NCBI GenBank assembly: GCA_035771175.1
Contig: CM069590.1
Span: 32,812,821-32,876,820 of the forward strand
Reading direction: 5' to 3'
DNA length: 64,000 bases
Origin: Paratinospora sagittata
Taxonomy: Eukaryota; Streptophyta; Magnoliopsida; Ranunculales; Menispermaceae
The position numbers were made by a program, and so were the translations under genes. Below are positions 14,601 through 29,420 of this stretch, in pieces (position 1 is the first letter of the stretch; each line of letters starts with the position of its first letter). The notes beneath the pieces were generated by a model. That model searched no databases and was not told where the DNA came from. It saw only the letters and a program-made list of their open reading frames with translations.

Positions 14601-16980
14601 CTATTGTTTGATGGGTTCTTGACGCAAAACAGGTGATGTGTTCCTTTTTGATGTGTTATCTTACCTAGACCACTTCATATACTTAGAGTTTTAAACAATG
14701 GATAGCCTCTGTAAATCTTAGCACACAAGGGATAAAATGAAGAACTAGCTGAACATCAAGACAGATTGCAATTTTGATTCAATTCGAAGCCTTTTTTTGC
14801 AAAGGCAAAAATCATTACTTTCTTCTCTTGAAAAACTCTTCGAAAAGCTCAATCTAACTTGCAAATATCGTGCGTGTTGTATTTTTGAAAATCAGAGAAT
14901 AAGTGTTTTATAAAATTTGAAGTTGAAGGTTAAAGAGCAAGAGTACTACAAAATGATTTGAATTCAAAACATTGTTCAATCTAAAGTTTTTGTGCGTGCG
15001 AGACAATGGGAATCATCTAGGTGTTACTAGAGAATATTTCAATTAAGATAACCTGGCAAAACTGTGAAGGAATAGAAAAATTGAGCAAGCAGAAGTGCCC
15101 ACATTTTTCTCGTTTGAAATATTAGATTTTAGTCTAAGATGTGAAAATTGCTGGATAGCGTTATTTTTGAAAAATTAATATTTTGACACTAAAGAACCAT
15201 TTCATTGACTCATACCACTTTGATATAAGATTATTACACTTTTAAATAATTGAAAACTCATTAAAATTATGATTAAAACATTTCAGAAAACATTTTTTTT
15301 CAAAATGAAATACTATATCGAAAGTGATTTTGAAGACTTTGCAATTTTCAGAGTTTTAGTGCTGAGATTGATCGAGGGGTTACCCTACACACCAGAGATC
15401 AAACTAATGCATTAGACTTGAGATATGCCTTCGTTCTTCGAGCTTGATCTTTGTAGAATTCGAAAGCTATTGTTTGATGGGTTCTTGACGCAAAACAGGT
15501 AATGTGTTCCTCTTTGATGTGTTATCTTACCGAGACCACTTCATATACTTAGAGTTTTAAACAATGGATAGCCTCTGCAAATCTTAGCACACAAGGGATA
15601 AAATGAAGAACTAGCTGAACATCAAGACAGATTGCAATTTTGATTCAATTCGAAGCCTTTTTTTGCAAAGGCAAGAATCATTACTTTCTTCTCTTGAAAA
15701 ACTCTTCGAAAAGCTCAATTTAACTTGCAAATATCGTGCGTGTTGTATTTTTGAAAATCAGAGAATAAGTGTTTTATAAAATTTGAAGTTGAAGGTTAAA
15801 GAGCAAGAGTACTACAAAATGATTTGAATTCAAAACATTGTTCAATCTAAAGTTTTTTGGGCGTGCGAGACAATGGGAATCATATAGGTGTTACTAGAGA
15901 ATATTTCAATTAAGATAACCTGGCAAAACTGTGAAGGAATAGAAAATCGAGCAAGCAGAAGTGCCCACATTTTTCTCGTTAGAAACATCAGATTTTAGTC
16001 TAACACGTGCCAATTGCTGGAAAGCCTTATTTTTGAAAAATTAATATTTTGACACTAAAGAACCATTTCATTGACTCAAAACACTTTGATATAAGAATAA
16101 ACACTTTTAAATAATTCAAAACTCATTAAAATTATGATTAAAACCTTTCGGAAAACATTTTTGTAAAAATGAAATACTATATCGAAAGTGATTTTGAAGA
16201 CTTTGCAATTTTCAGAGTTTTAGTGCTAAGATTGATCGAGGGGTTACCTTACACACCAGAGTTTAAACTAATGTGTTAGACATGAGATATGTCTTTGTTC
16301 TTCGAGCTTGATCATTGTAGAATTCGAAAGCTATTGGTTGATGTGTTCTTGATGCAAAACAGGTGATGTGTTCCTCTTTGATGTGCTATCTTACCGAGAC
16401 CACTTCATATACTTAGAGTTTTAAACAATGGATAGCCTCTGCAAATCTTAGCACACAAGGGATAAAATGAAGGACTAGCTGAACATCAAGACAGATTGCA
16501 ATTTTGATTCATTTCGAAGCCTTTTTTTGCAAAGGCAAGAATAATTACTTTCTTCTCTTGAAAAACTCTTCGAAAAGCTCAATCTAACTTGCAAATATCG
16601 TGCGTGTTGAATTTTTGAAAATCAGAGAATGAGTGTTTTATAAAATTTGAAGTTGAAGGTTAAAGAGCAAGAGTACTAAAAAATGATTTGAATTCAAAAC
16701 ATTGTTCAATCTAAAGTTTTTTGGGACTGCGAGACAATGGGAATCATCTAGGTGTTACTAGAGAATATTTCAATTAAGATAACCTGGCAAAACTGTGAAG
16801 GAATAGAAAAATTGAGCAAGCAGAAGTGCCCTCATTTTTCTCGTTAGAAATATAAGATTTTACTCTCAGACGTGCAAATTGCTGGATAGCCTTATTTTTA
16901 AAAAATTAATATTTTGACACTAAAGAACCATTTCATTGACTCAAAACACTTTGATATAAGATTAAACACTTTTAAATAAT
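11700..16980. repeat. Higher-order block: three-unit segment (~2596 bp) duplicated
   Basis: The segment from about 11700 to 14300 recurs with an offset of 2596 bp. The matched unit starts are 12117/14713, 12983/15579 and 13847/16443. Shared rare variants include aaagtttttgtgcgtgcg, tcgtttgaaatattag and gatagcgttattt in the first matched unit, aactaatgtgttagac and attggttgatgtg in the second, and aagaataattac in the third. The match ends inside the unit at 16443. There the copy continues with aattatgatt instead of aattttgatt. Boundaries fall inside units and are approximate. Confidence 0.8.
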
Positions 16981-17307
16981 TCAAAACTCATTAAAATTAT
17001 GATTAAAACCTTTCAGAAAACATTTTTTTCAAAATGAAATACCATATCGAAAGTGATTTTGAAGACTTTGCAATTTTCAGAGTTTTAGTGCTGAGAGTGA
17101 TCGAGCGGTTACCCTACACACCAAAGATCAAACTAATGCATTAGACATGAGATATGTCTTCGTTCTTCGAGCTTGATCTTTGTAGAATTCGAAAGCTATT
17201 GTTTGATGGGCTCTTGACGCAAAACAGGTGATGTGTTCCTTTTTGATGTGTTATCTTACCTAGACCACTTCATATACTTAGAGTTTTAAACAATGGATAG
17301 CCTCTGT

Positions 17308-20300
17308 AAATCTTAGCACACAAGGGATAAAATGAAGAACTAGCTGATCATCAAGACAGATTGCAATTTTGATTCAATTCGAAGCCTTTTTTTGCAAAGG
17401 CAAAAATCATTACTTTTTTCTCTTGAAAAACTCTTCAAAAAGCTCAATCTAACTTGCAAATATCGTGCGTGTTGTATTTTTGAAAATCAGAGAATAAGTG
17501 TTTTATAAAATTTGAAGTTGAAGGTTAAAGAGCAAGAGTACTACAAAATGATTTGAATTCAAAACATTGTTCAATCTAAAGTTTTTTGGGCGTGCGAGAC
17601 AATGGGAATCATCTAGGTGTTACTAGAGAATATTTCAATTAAGATAACCTGGCAAAACTGTGAAGGAATAGAAAATCGAGCAAGCAGAAGTGCCCACATT
17701 TTTCTCGTTAGAAACATCAGATTTTAGTTTAACACGTGCCAATTGCTGGAAAGCCTTATTTTTGAAAAATTAATATTTTGACACTAAAGAACCATTTCAT
17801 TGACTCAAAACACTTTGATATAAGAATAAACACTTTTAAATAATTCAAAACTCATTAAAATTATGATTAAAACCTTTCGGAAAACATTTTTGTAAAAATG
17901 AAATACTATATCGAAAGTGATTTTGAAGACTTTGCAATTTTCAGAGTTTTAGTGCTAAGATTGATCGAGGGGTTACCTTACACACCAGAGTTTAAACTAA
18001 TGCGTTAGACATGAGATATGTCTTTGTTCTTCGAGCTTGATCATTGTAGAATTCGAAAGCTATTGTTTGATGTGTTCTTGATGCAAAACAGGTGATGTGT
18101 TCCTCTTTGATGTGCTATCTTACCGAGACCACTTCATATACTTAGAGTTTTAAACAATGGATAGCCTCTGCAAATCTTAGCACACAAGGGATAAAATGAA
18201 GGACTAGCTGAACATCAAGACAGATTGCAATTTTGATTCATTTCGAAGCCTTTTTTTGCAAAGGCAAGAATAATTACTTTCTTCTCTTGAAAAACTCTTC
18301 GAAAAGCTCAATCTAACTTGCAAATATCGTGCGTGTTGAATTTTTGAAAATCAGAGAATGAGTGTTTTATAAAATTTGAAGTTGAAGGTTAAAGAGCAAG
18401 AGTACTAAAAAATGATTTGAATTCAAAACATTGTTCAATCTAAAGTTTTTTGGGACTGCGAGACAATGGGAATCATCTAGGTGTTACTAGAGAATATTTC
18501 AATTAAGATAACCTGGCAAAACTGTGAAGGAATAGAAAAATTGAGCAAGCAGAAGTGCCCTCATTTTTCTCGTTAGAAATATAAGATTTTACTCTCAGAC
18601 GTGCAAATTGCTGGATAGCCTTATTTTTGAAAAATTAATATTTTGACACTAAAGAACCATTTCATTGACTCAAAACACTTTGATATAAGATTAAACACTT
18701 TTAAATAATTCAAAACTCATTAAAATTATGATTTGAACCTTTCAGAAAACATTTTTTTCAAAATGAAATACCATATCGAAAGTGATTTTGAAGACTTTGC
18801 AATTTTCAGAGTTTTAGTGCTGAGAGTGATCGAGCGGTTACCCTACACACCAAAGATCAAACTAATGCATTAGACATGAGATATGTCTTCGTTCTTCGAG
18901 CTTGATCTTTGTAGAATTCGAAAGCTATTGTTTGATGGGCTCTTGACGCAAAACAGGTGATGTGTTCCTTTTTGATGTGTTATCTTACCTAGACCACTTC
19001 ATATACTTAGAGTTTTAAACAATGGATAGCCTCTGTAAATCTTAGCACACAAGGGATAAAATGAAGAACTAGCTGATCATCAAGACAGATTGCACTTTTG
19101 ATTCAATTCGAAGCCTTTTTTTGCAAAGGCAAAAATCATTACTTTCTTCTCTTGAAAAACTCTTCAAAAAGCTCAATCTAACTTGCAAATATCGTGCGTG
19201 TTGTATTTTTGAAAATCAGAGAATAAGTGTTTTATAAAATTTGAAGTTGAAGGTTAAAGAGCAAGAGTACTACAAAATGATTTGAATTCAAAACATTGTT
19301 CAATCTAAAGTTTTTTGGGCGTGCGAGACAATGGGAATCATCTAGGTGTTACTAGAGAATATTTCAATTAAGATAACCTGGCAAAACTGTGAAGGAATAG
19401 AAAAATTGAGCAAGCAGAAGTGCCCACATTTTTCTCGTTAGAAATATTAGATTTTAGTCTAAGACGTGAAAATTGCTGGATAGCCTTATTTTTGAAAAAT
19501 TAATATTTTGACACTAAAGAACCATTTCATTGACTCATACCACTTTGATATAAGATTATTACACTTTTAAATAATTGAAAACTCATTAAAATTATGATTA
19601 AAACATTTCAGAAAACATTTTTTTTCAAAATGAAATACTATATCGAAAGTGATTTTGAAGACTTTGCAATTTTCAGAGTTTTAGTGCTGAGATTGATCGA
19701 CGGGTTACCCTACACACCAGAGATCAAACTAATGCATTAGACTTGAGATATGCCTTCGTTCTTCGAGCTTGATCTTTGTAGAATTCGAAAGCTATTGTTT
19801 GATGTGTTCTTGATGCAAAACAGGTGATGTGTTCATTTTTGATGTGTTATCTTATCGAGACCACTTCATATACTTAGAGTTTTAAACAATGGATAGCCTC
19901 TGCAAATCTTAGCACACAAGGGATAAAATGAAAAACTAGCTGAACATCAAGACAGATTGCAATTTTGATTCAATTCGAAGCCTTTTTTTGCAAAGGCAAA
20001 AATCATTACTTTCTTCTCTTGAAAAACTCTTCGAAAAGCTCAATCTAACTTGCAAATATCGTGCGTGTTGTATTTTTGAAAATCAGAGAATAAGAGTTTT
20101 ATAAAATTTGAAGTTGAAGGTTAAAAGAGCAAGAGTACTACAAAATGATTTGAATTCAAAACATTGTTCAATCTAATGTTTTTTGGGCGTGCGAGACAAT
20201 GGGAATCATCTAGGTGTTACTAGAGAATATTTCAATTAAGATAACCTGGCAAAACTGTGAAGGAATAGTAAAATTGAGCAAGCAGAAGTGCCCTCAATTT

Positions 20301-23300
20301 TCTCGTTAGAAATATAAGATTTTACTCTAAGACGTGCAAATTGCTGGATTGCCTTATTTTTGAAAAATTAATATTTTGACACTAAAGAACCATTTCATTG
20401 ACTCAAAACACTTTGATATAAGATTAAACACTTTTAAATAATTCAAAACTCATTAAAATTATTATTAAAACCTTTCAGAAAACATTTTTTTCAAATTGAA
20501 ATACTATATCGAAAGTGATTTTGAAGACTTTGCAATTTTCAGAGTTTTAGTGCTAAGAGTGATCGAGTGGTTACCCTACACACCAAAGATCAAACTAATG
20601 CATTAGACATGAGATATGTCTTCGTTCTTCGAGCTTGATCTTTGTAGAATTCGAAAGCTATTGTTTGATGGGTTCTTGACGCAAAATAGGTGATGTGTTC
20701 CTTTTTGATGTGTTATCTTACCGAGACCACTTCATATACTTAGAGTTTTAAACAATGGATAGCCTCTGCAAATCTTAGCACACAAGGGATAAAATGAAGA
20801 ACTAGCTGAACATCAAGACAGATTGCAATTTTGATTCATTTCGAAGCCTTTTTTTGCAAAGGCAAGAATCATTACTTTCTTCTCTTGAAAAACTCTTCGA
20901 AAAGCTCAATCTAACTTGCAAATATCGTGCGTGTTGAATTTTTGAAAATCAGAGAATCAGTGTTTTATAAAATTTGAAGTTGAAGGTTAAAGAGCAAGAG
21001 TACTACAAAATGATTTGAATTCAAAACATTGTTCAATCTAATGTTTTTTGGGCGTGCGAGACAATGGGAATTATCTAGGTGTTACTAGAGAATATTTTAA
21101 TTAAGATAACCTGGCAAAACTGTGAAGGAATAGTAAAATTGAGCAAGCAGAAGTGCCCTCATTTTTCTCGTTAAAAATATAAGATTTTACTCTAAGACGT
21201 GCAAATTGCTGGATAGCCTTATTTTTGAAAAATTAATATTTTGACACTAAAGAACCATTTCACTGACTCAAAACACTTTGATATAAGATTAAACACTTTT
21301 AAATAATTCAAAACTCATTAAAATTATGATTAAAACCTTTCAGAAAACATTTTTTTCAAAATTAAATACTATATCGAAAGTGATTTTGAAGACTTTGCAA
21401 TTTTCAGAGTTTTAGTGCTAAGAGTGATCGAGTGGTTACCCTACACACCAAAGATCAAACTAATGCATTAGACATGAGATATGTCTTCGTTCTTCGAGCT
21501 TGATCTTTGTAGGATTCGAAAGCTATTGTTTGATTGGTTCTTGACGCAAAACAGGTGATGTGTTCCTTTTTGATGTGTTATCTTACCGAGACCACTTCAT
21601 ATACTTAGAGTTTTAAACAATGGATAGCCTCTGCAAATCTTATCACACAAGGGATAAAATGAAGAACTAGCTGAACATCAAGACAGAATGCAATTTTGAT
21701 TCAATTCGAAGCCTTTTTTTGCAAAGGCAAAAATCATTACTTTCTTCTCTTGAAAAACTCTTCGAAAAGCTCAATCTAACTTGCAAATATCGTGCATGTT
21801 GTATTTTTGAAAATCAGAGAATAAGAGTTTTATAAAATTTGAAGTTGAAGGTTAAAAGAGCAAGAGTACTACAAAATGATTTGAATTCAAAATATTGTTC
21901 AATCTAATGTTTTTTGGCGTGCGAGACAATGGGAATCATCTAGGTGTTACTAGAGAATATTTCAATTAAGATAACCTGGCAAAACTGTGAAGGAATAGAA
22001 AAATTGAGCAAGCAGAAGTGCCCTCATTTTTCTCGTTAGAAATATAAGATTTTACTCTAAGACGTGCGAATTGCTGGATAGCCTTATTTTTTAAAAATTA
22101 ATATTTTGACACTAAAGACCCATTTCATTGACTCAAAACACTTTGATATAAGATTAAACACTTTTAAATAATTCAAAACTCATTAAAATTATGATTAAAA
22201 CCTTTCAGAAAACATTTTTTTCAAAATGAAATACTATATCGAAAGTGATTTTGAAGACTTTGCAATTTTCAGAGTTTTAGTGCTAAGAGTGATCGAGTGG
22301 TAACCCTACACACCAAAGATCAAACTAATGCATTAGACATGAGATATGTCTTCGTTCTTCGAGCTTGATCTTTGTAGCATTCGAAAGCTATTGTTTGATG
22401 GGTTCTTGACGCAAAACAGGTAATGTGTTCCTCTTTGATGTGTTATCTTACCGAGACCACTTCATATACTTAGAGTTTTAAACAATGGATAGCCTCTGCA
22501 AATCTTAGCACACAAGGGATAAAATGAAGAACTAGCTGAACATCAAGACAGATTGTAATTTTGATTCAATTCGAAGCCTTTTTTTGCAAAGGCAAGAATC
22601 ATTACTTTCTTCTCTTGAAAAACTCTTCGAAAAGCTCAATTTAACTTGCAAATATCGTGCGTGTTGTATTTTTGAAAATCAGAGAATAAGTGTTTTATAA
22701 AATTTGAAGTTGAAGGTTAAAGAGCAAGAGTACTACAAAATGATTTGAATTCAAAACATTGTTCAATCTAAAGTTTTTTGGGCGTGCGAGACAATGGGAA
22801 TCATATAGGTGTTACTAGAGAATATTTCAATTAAGATAACCTGGCAAAACTGTGAAGGAATAGAAAATCGAGCAAGCAGAAGTGCCCACATTTTTCTCGT
22901 TAGAAACATCAGATTTTAGTCTAACACGTGCCAATTGCTGGAAAGCCTTATTTTTGAAAAATTAATATTTTGACACTAAAGAACCATTTCATTGACTCAA
23001 AACACTTTGATATAAGAAAAAACACTTTTAAATAATTCAAAACTCATTAAAATTATGATTAAAACCTTTCGGAAAACATTTTTGTAAAAATGAAATACTA
23101 TATCGAAAGTGATTTTGAAGACTTTGCAATTTTCAGAGTTTTAGTGCTAAGATTGATCGAGGGGTTACCTTACACACCAGAGTTTAAACTAATGCGTTAG
23201 ACATGAGATATGTCTTTGTTCTTCGAGCTTGATCATTGTAGAATTCGAAAGCTATTGTTTGATGTGTTCTTGATGCAAAACAGGTGATGTGTTCCTCTTT

Positions 23301-26300
23301 GATGTGCTATCTTACCGAGACCACTTCATATACTTAGAGTTTTAAACAATGGATAGCCTCTGCAAATCTTAGCACACAAGGGATAAAATGAAGGACTAGC
23401 TGAACATCAAGACAGATTGCAATTTTGATTCATTTCGAAGCCTTTTTTTGCAATGGCAAGAATCATTACTTTCTTCTCTTGAAAAACTCTTCGAAAAGCT
23501 CAATCTAACTTGCAAATATCGTGCGTGTTGAATTTTTGAAAATCAGAGAATGAGTGTTTTATAAAATTTGAAGTTGAAGGTTAAAGAGCAAGAGTACTAA
23601 AAAATGATTTGAATTCAAAACATTGTTCAATCTAAAGTTTTTTGGGACTGCGAGACAATGGGAATCATCTAGGTGTTACTAGAGAATATTTCAATTAAGA
23701 TAACCTGGCAAAACTGTGAAGGAATAGAAAAATTGAGCAAGCAGAAGTGCCCTCATTTTTCTCGTTAGAAATATAAGATTTTACTCTCAGACGTGCAAAT
23801 TGCTGGATAGCCTTATTTTTGAAAAATTAATATTTTGACACTAAAGAACCATTTCATTGACTCAAAACACTTTGATATAAGATTAAACACTTTTAAATAA
23901 TTCAAAACTCATTAAAATTATGATTAAAACCTTTCAGAAAACATTTTTTTCAAAATGAAATACTATATCGAAAGTGATTTTGAAGACTTTGCAATTTTCA
24001 GAGTTTTAGTGCTGAGAGTGATCGAGCGGTTACCCTACACACCAAAGATCAAACTAATGCATTAGACATGAGATATGTCTTCGTTCTTCGAGCTTGATCT
24101 TTGTAGAATTCGAAAGCTATTGTTTGATGGGCTCTTGACGCAAAACAGGTGATGTGTTCCTTTTTGATGTGTTATCTTACCTAGACCACTTCATATACTT
24201 AGAGTTTTAAACAATGGATAGCCTCTGTAAATCTTAGCACACAAGGGATAAAATGAAGAACTAGCTGAACATCCAGACAGATTGCAATTTTGATTCAATT
24301 CGAAGCCTTTTTTTGCAAAGGCAAAAATCATTACTTTCTTCTCTTGAAAAACTCTTCGAAAAGCTCAATCTAACTTGCAAATATCGTGCGTGTTGTATTT
24401 TTGAAAATCAGAGAATAAGTGTTTTATAAAATTTGAAGTTGAAGGTTAAAGAGCAAGAGTACTACAAAATGATTTGAATTCAAAACATTGTTCAATCTAA
24501 AGTTTTTTGGGCGTGCGAGACAATGGGAATCATCTAGGTGTTACTAGAGAATATTTCAATTAAGATAACCTGGCAAAACTGTGAAGGAATAGAAAAATTG
24601 AGCAAGCAGAAGTGCCCACATTTTTCTCGTTAGAAATATTAGATTTTAGTCTAAGACGTGAAAATTGCTGGATAGCGTTATTTTTGAAAAATTAATATTT
24701 TGACACTAAAGAACCATTTCATTGACTCATACCACTTTGATATAAGATTATTACACTTTTAAATAATTGAAAACTCATTAAAATTATGATTAAAACATTT
24801 CAGAAAACATTTTTTTTCAAAATGAAATACTATATCGAAAGTGATTTTGAAGACTTTGCAATTTTCAGAGTTTTAGTGCTGAGATTGATCGAGGGGTTAC
24901 CCTACACACCAGAGGTCAAACTAATGCATTAGACTTGAGATATGCCTTCGTTCTTCGAGCTTGATCTTTGTAGAATTCGAAAGCTATTGTTTGATGTGTT
25001 CTTGATGCAAAACAGGTGATGTGTTCATTTTTGATGTGTTATCTTATCGAGACCACTTCATATACTTAGAGTTTTAAACAATGGATAGCCTCTGCAAATC
25101 TTAGCACACAAGGGATAAAATGAAAAACTAGCTGAACATCAAGACAGATTGCAATTTTGATTCAATTCGAAGCCTTTTTTTGCAAAGGCAAAAATCATTA
25201 CTTTCTTCTCTTGAAAAACTCTTCGAAAAGCTCAATCTAACTTGCAAATATCGTGCGTGTTGTATTTTTGAAAATCAGAGAATAAGAGTTTTATAAAATT
25301 TGAAGTTGAAGGTTAAAGAGCAAGAGTACTACAAAATGATTTGAATTCAAAACATTGTTCAATCTAATGTTTTTTGGGCGTGCGAGACAATGGGAATCAT
25401 CTAGGTGTTACAAGAGAATATTTCAATTAAGATAACCTGGCAAAACTGTGAAGGAATAGTAAAATTGAGCAAGCAGAAGTGTCCTCATTTTTCTCGTTAA
25501 AAATATAAGATTTTACTCTAAGACGTGCAAATTGCTGGATAGCCTTATTTTTGAAAAATTAATATTTTGGCACTAAAGAACCATTTCATTGACTCAAAAC
25601 ACTTTGATATAAGATTAAACACTTTTAAATAATTCAAAACTCATTAAAATTATGATTAAAACCTTTCAGAAAACATTTTTTTCAAAATGAAATACTATAT
25701 CGAAAGTGATTTTGAAGACTTTGCAATTTTCAGAGTTTTAGTGCTAAGAGTGATCGAGTGGTTACCCTACACACCAAAGATCAAACTAATGCATTAGACA
25801 TGAGATATGTCTTCGTTCTTCGAGCTTGATCTTTGTAGGATTCGAAAGCTATTGTTTGATGGGTTCTTGACGCAAAACAGGTGATGTGTTCCTTTTTGAT
25901 GTGTTATCTTACCGAGACCACTTCATATACTTAGAGTTTTAAACAATGGATAGCCTCTGCAAATCTTAGCACACAAGGGATAAAATGAAGAACTAGCTGA
26001 ACATCAAGACAGATTGCAATTTTGATTCAATTCGAAGCCTTTTTTTGCAAAGGCAAAAATCATTACTTTCTTTTCTTGAAAAACTCTTCGAAAAGCTCAA
26101 TCTAACTTGCAAATATCGTGCGTGTTGTATTTTTGAAAATCAGAGAATAAGAGTTTTATAAAATTTGAAGTTGAAGGTTAAAAGAGCAAGAGTACTACAA
26201 AATGATTTGAATACAAAACATTGTTCAATCTAATGTCTTTTGGCGTGCGAGACAATGGGAATCATCTAGGTGTTACTAGAGAATATTTCAATTAAGATAA

Positions 26301-28980
26301 CCTGGCAAAACTGTGAAGGAATAGAAAAATTGAGCAAGCAGAAGTGCCCTCATTTTTCTCGTTAGAAATATAAGATTTTACTCTAAGACGTGCGAATTGC
26401 TGGATAGCCTTATTTTTTAAAAATTAATATTTTGACACTAAAGAACCATTTCATTGACTCAAAACACTTTGATATAAGATTAAACACTTTTAAATAATTC
26501 AAAACTCATTAAAATTATGATTAAAACCTTTCAGAAAACATTTTTTTCAAAATGAAATACTATATCGAAAGTGATTTTGAAGACTTTGCAATTTTCAGAG
26601 TTTTAGTGCTAAGAGTGATCGAGTGGTTACCCTACACACCAAAGATCAAACTAATGCATTAGACATGAGATATGTCTTCGTTCTTCGAGCTTGATCTTTG
26701 TAGGATTCGAAAGCTATTGTTTGATGGGTTCTTGACGCAAAACAGGTGATGTGTTCCTTTTTGATGTGTTATCTTACCGAGACCACTTCATATACTTAGA
26801 GTTTTAAACAATGGATAGCCTCTGCAAATCTTAGCACACAAGGGATAAAATGAAGAACTAGCTGAACATCAAGACAGATTGCAATTTTGATTCAATTCGA
26901 AGCCTTTTTTTGCAAAGGCAAAAATCATTACTTTCTTCTCTTGAAAAACTCTTCGAAAAGCTCAATCTAACTTGCAAATATCGTGCGTGTTGTATTTTTG
27001 AAAATCAGAGAATAAGAGTTTTATAAAATTTGAAGTTGAAGGTTAAAAGAGCAAGAGTACTACAAAATGATTTGAATTCAAAACATTGTTCAATCTAATG
27101 TTTTTTGGCGTGCGAGACAATAGGAATCATCTAGGTGTTACTAGAGAATATTTCAATTAAGATAACCTTGCAAAACTGTGAAGGAATAGAAAAATTGAGC
27201 AAGCAGAAGTGCCCTCATTTTTCTCGTTAGAAATATAAGATTTTACTCTAAGACGTGCGAATTGCTGGATAGCCTTATTTTTTAAAAATTAATATTTTGA
27301 CACTAAAGACCCATTTCATTGACTCAAAACACTTTGATATAAGATTAAACACTTTTAAATAATTCAAAACTCATTAAAATTATGATTAAAACCTTTCAGA
27401 AAACATTTTTTTCAAAATGAAATACTATATCGAAAGTGATTTTGAAGACTTTGCAATTTTCAGAGTTTTAGTGCTAAGAGTGATCGAGTGGTAACCCTAC
27501 ACACCAAAGATCAAACTAATGCATTAGACATGAGATATGTCTTCGTTCTTCGAGCTTGATCTTTGTAGAATTCGAAAGCTATTGTTTGATGGGTTCTTGA
27601 CGCAAAACAGGTAATGTGTTCCTCTTTGATGTGTTATCTTACCGAGACCACTTCATATACTTAGAGTTTTAAACAATGGATAGCCTCTGCAAATCTTAGC
27701 ACACAAGGGATAAAATGAAGAACTAGCTGAACATCAAGACAGATTGCAATTTTGATTCAATTCGAAGCCTATTTTGGCAAAGGCAAGAATCATTACTTTC
27801 TTCTCTTGAAAAAACTCTTCGAAAAGCTCAATTTAACTTGCAAATATCGTGCGTGTTGTATTTTTGAAAATCAGAGAATAAGTGTTTTATAAAATTTGAA
27901 GTTGAAGGTTAAAGAGAAAGAGTACTACAAAATGATTTGAATTCAAAACATTGTTCAATCTAAAGTTTTTTGGGCGTGCGAGACAATGGGAATCATATAG
28001 GTGTTACTAGAGAATATTTCAATTAAGATAACCTGGCAAAACTGTGAAGGAATAGAAAATCGAGCAAGCAGAAGTGCCCACATTTTTCTCGTTAGAAACA
28101 TCAGATTTTAGTCTAACACGTGCCAATTGCTGGAAAGCCTTATTTTTGAAAAATTAATATTTTGACACTAAAGAACCATTTCATTGACTCAAAACACTTT
28201 GATATAAGAATAAACACTTTTAAATAATTCAAAACTCATTAAAATTATGATTAAAACCTTTCGGAAAACATTTTTGTAAAAATGAAATACTATATCGAAA
28301 GTGATTTTGAAGACTTTGCAATTTTCAGAGTTTTAGTGCTAAGATTGATCGAGGGGTTACCTTACACACCAGAGTTTAAACTAATGCGTTAGACATGAGA
28401 TATGTCTTTGTTCTTCGAGCTTGATCATTGTAGAATTCGAAAGCTATTGTTTGATGTGTTCTTGATGCAAAACAGGTGATGTGTTCCTCTTTGATGTGCT
28501 ATCTTACCGAGACCACTTCATATACTTAGAGTTTTAAACAATGGATAGCCTCTGCAAATCTTAGCACACAAGGGATAAAATGAAGGACTAGCTGAACATC
28601 AAGACAGATTGCAATTTTGATTCATTTCGAAGCCTTTTTTTGCAAAGGCAAGAATCATTACTTTCTTCTCTTGAAAAACTCTTCGAAAAGCTCAATCTAA
28701 CTTGCAAATATCGTGCGTGTTGAATTTTTGAAAATCAGAGAATGAGTGTTTTATAAAATTTGAAGTTGAAGGTTAAAGAGCAAGAGTACTAAAAAATGAT
28801 TTGAATTCAAAACATTGTTCAATCTAAAGTTTTTTGGGACTGCGAGACAATGGGAATCATCTAGGTGTTACTAGAGAATATTTCAATTAAGATAACCTGG
28901 CAAAACTGTGAAGGAATAGAAAAATTGAGCAAGCAGAAGTGCCCTCATTTTTCTCGTTAGAAATATAAGATTTTACTCTA
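17308..28980. repeat. Higher-order block: roughly six-unit period (~5191 bp)
   Basis: Diagnostic variants recur with an offset of about 5191 bp, six units. Units at 18172/23364 share gggactgcgag and gggctcttgacg. Units at 19037/24229 share gattattacac and gacttgagatatgcc. Units at 19904/25096 share gaaaaactagctg and atagtaaaattg. Units at 21635/26826 share gacgtgcgaattg and aaagacccattt. Units at 22500/27691 share aatttaacttgc and cacgtgccaattg. The correspondence is imperfect: 20770 and 25961 differ in their first halves, which indicates later exchange within the block. Confidence 0.65.
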
Positions 28981-29420
28981 AGACGTGCGAATTGCTGGAT
29001 AGCCTTATTTTTTAAAAATTAATATTTTGACACTAAAGACCCATTTCATTGACTCAAAACACTTTGATATAAGATTAAACACTTTTAAATAATTCAAAAC
29101 TCATTAAAATTATGATTAAAACCTTTCAGAAAACATTTTTTTCAAAATGAAATACTATATCGAAAGTGATTTTGAAGACTTTGCAATTTTCAGAGTTTTA
29201 GTGCTAAGAGTGATCGAGTGGTAACCCTACACACCAAAGATCAAACTAATGCATTAGACATGAGATATGTCTTCGTTCTTCGAGCTTGATCTTTGTAGAA
29301 TTCGAAAGCTATTGTTTGATGGGTTCTTGACGCAAAACAGGTAATGTGTTCCTCTTTGATGTGTTATCTTACCGAGACCACTTCATATACTTAGAGTTTT
29401 AAACAATGGATAGCCTCTGC
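28556..29420. repeat. Chimeric satellite unit (unequal-exchange junction)
   Basis: The first half of this unit follows the 23364-type (gaaggactag, gattcatttcg, ttgaatttttg, gggactgcg). The second half follows the 26826-type (gacgtgcgaattg, a shortened T/A tract before aaaaattaat, aaagacccattt, gtggtaaccc). The switch lies around 28975-28990. The following units at 29421 and 30285 then repeat the 27691 and 28556 types with a 1730-bp offset. A two-unit tandem duplication by unequal crossing-over explains both the chimera and the repeated pair. Confidence 0.75.
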
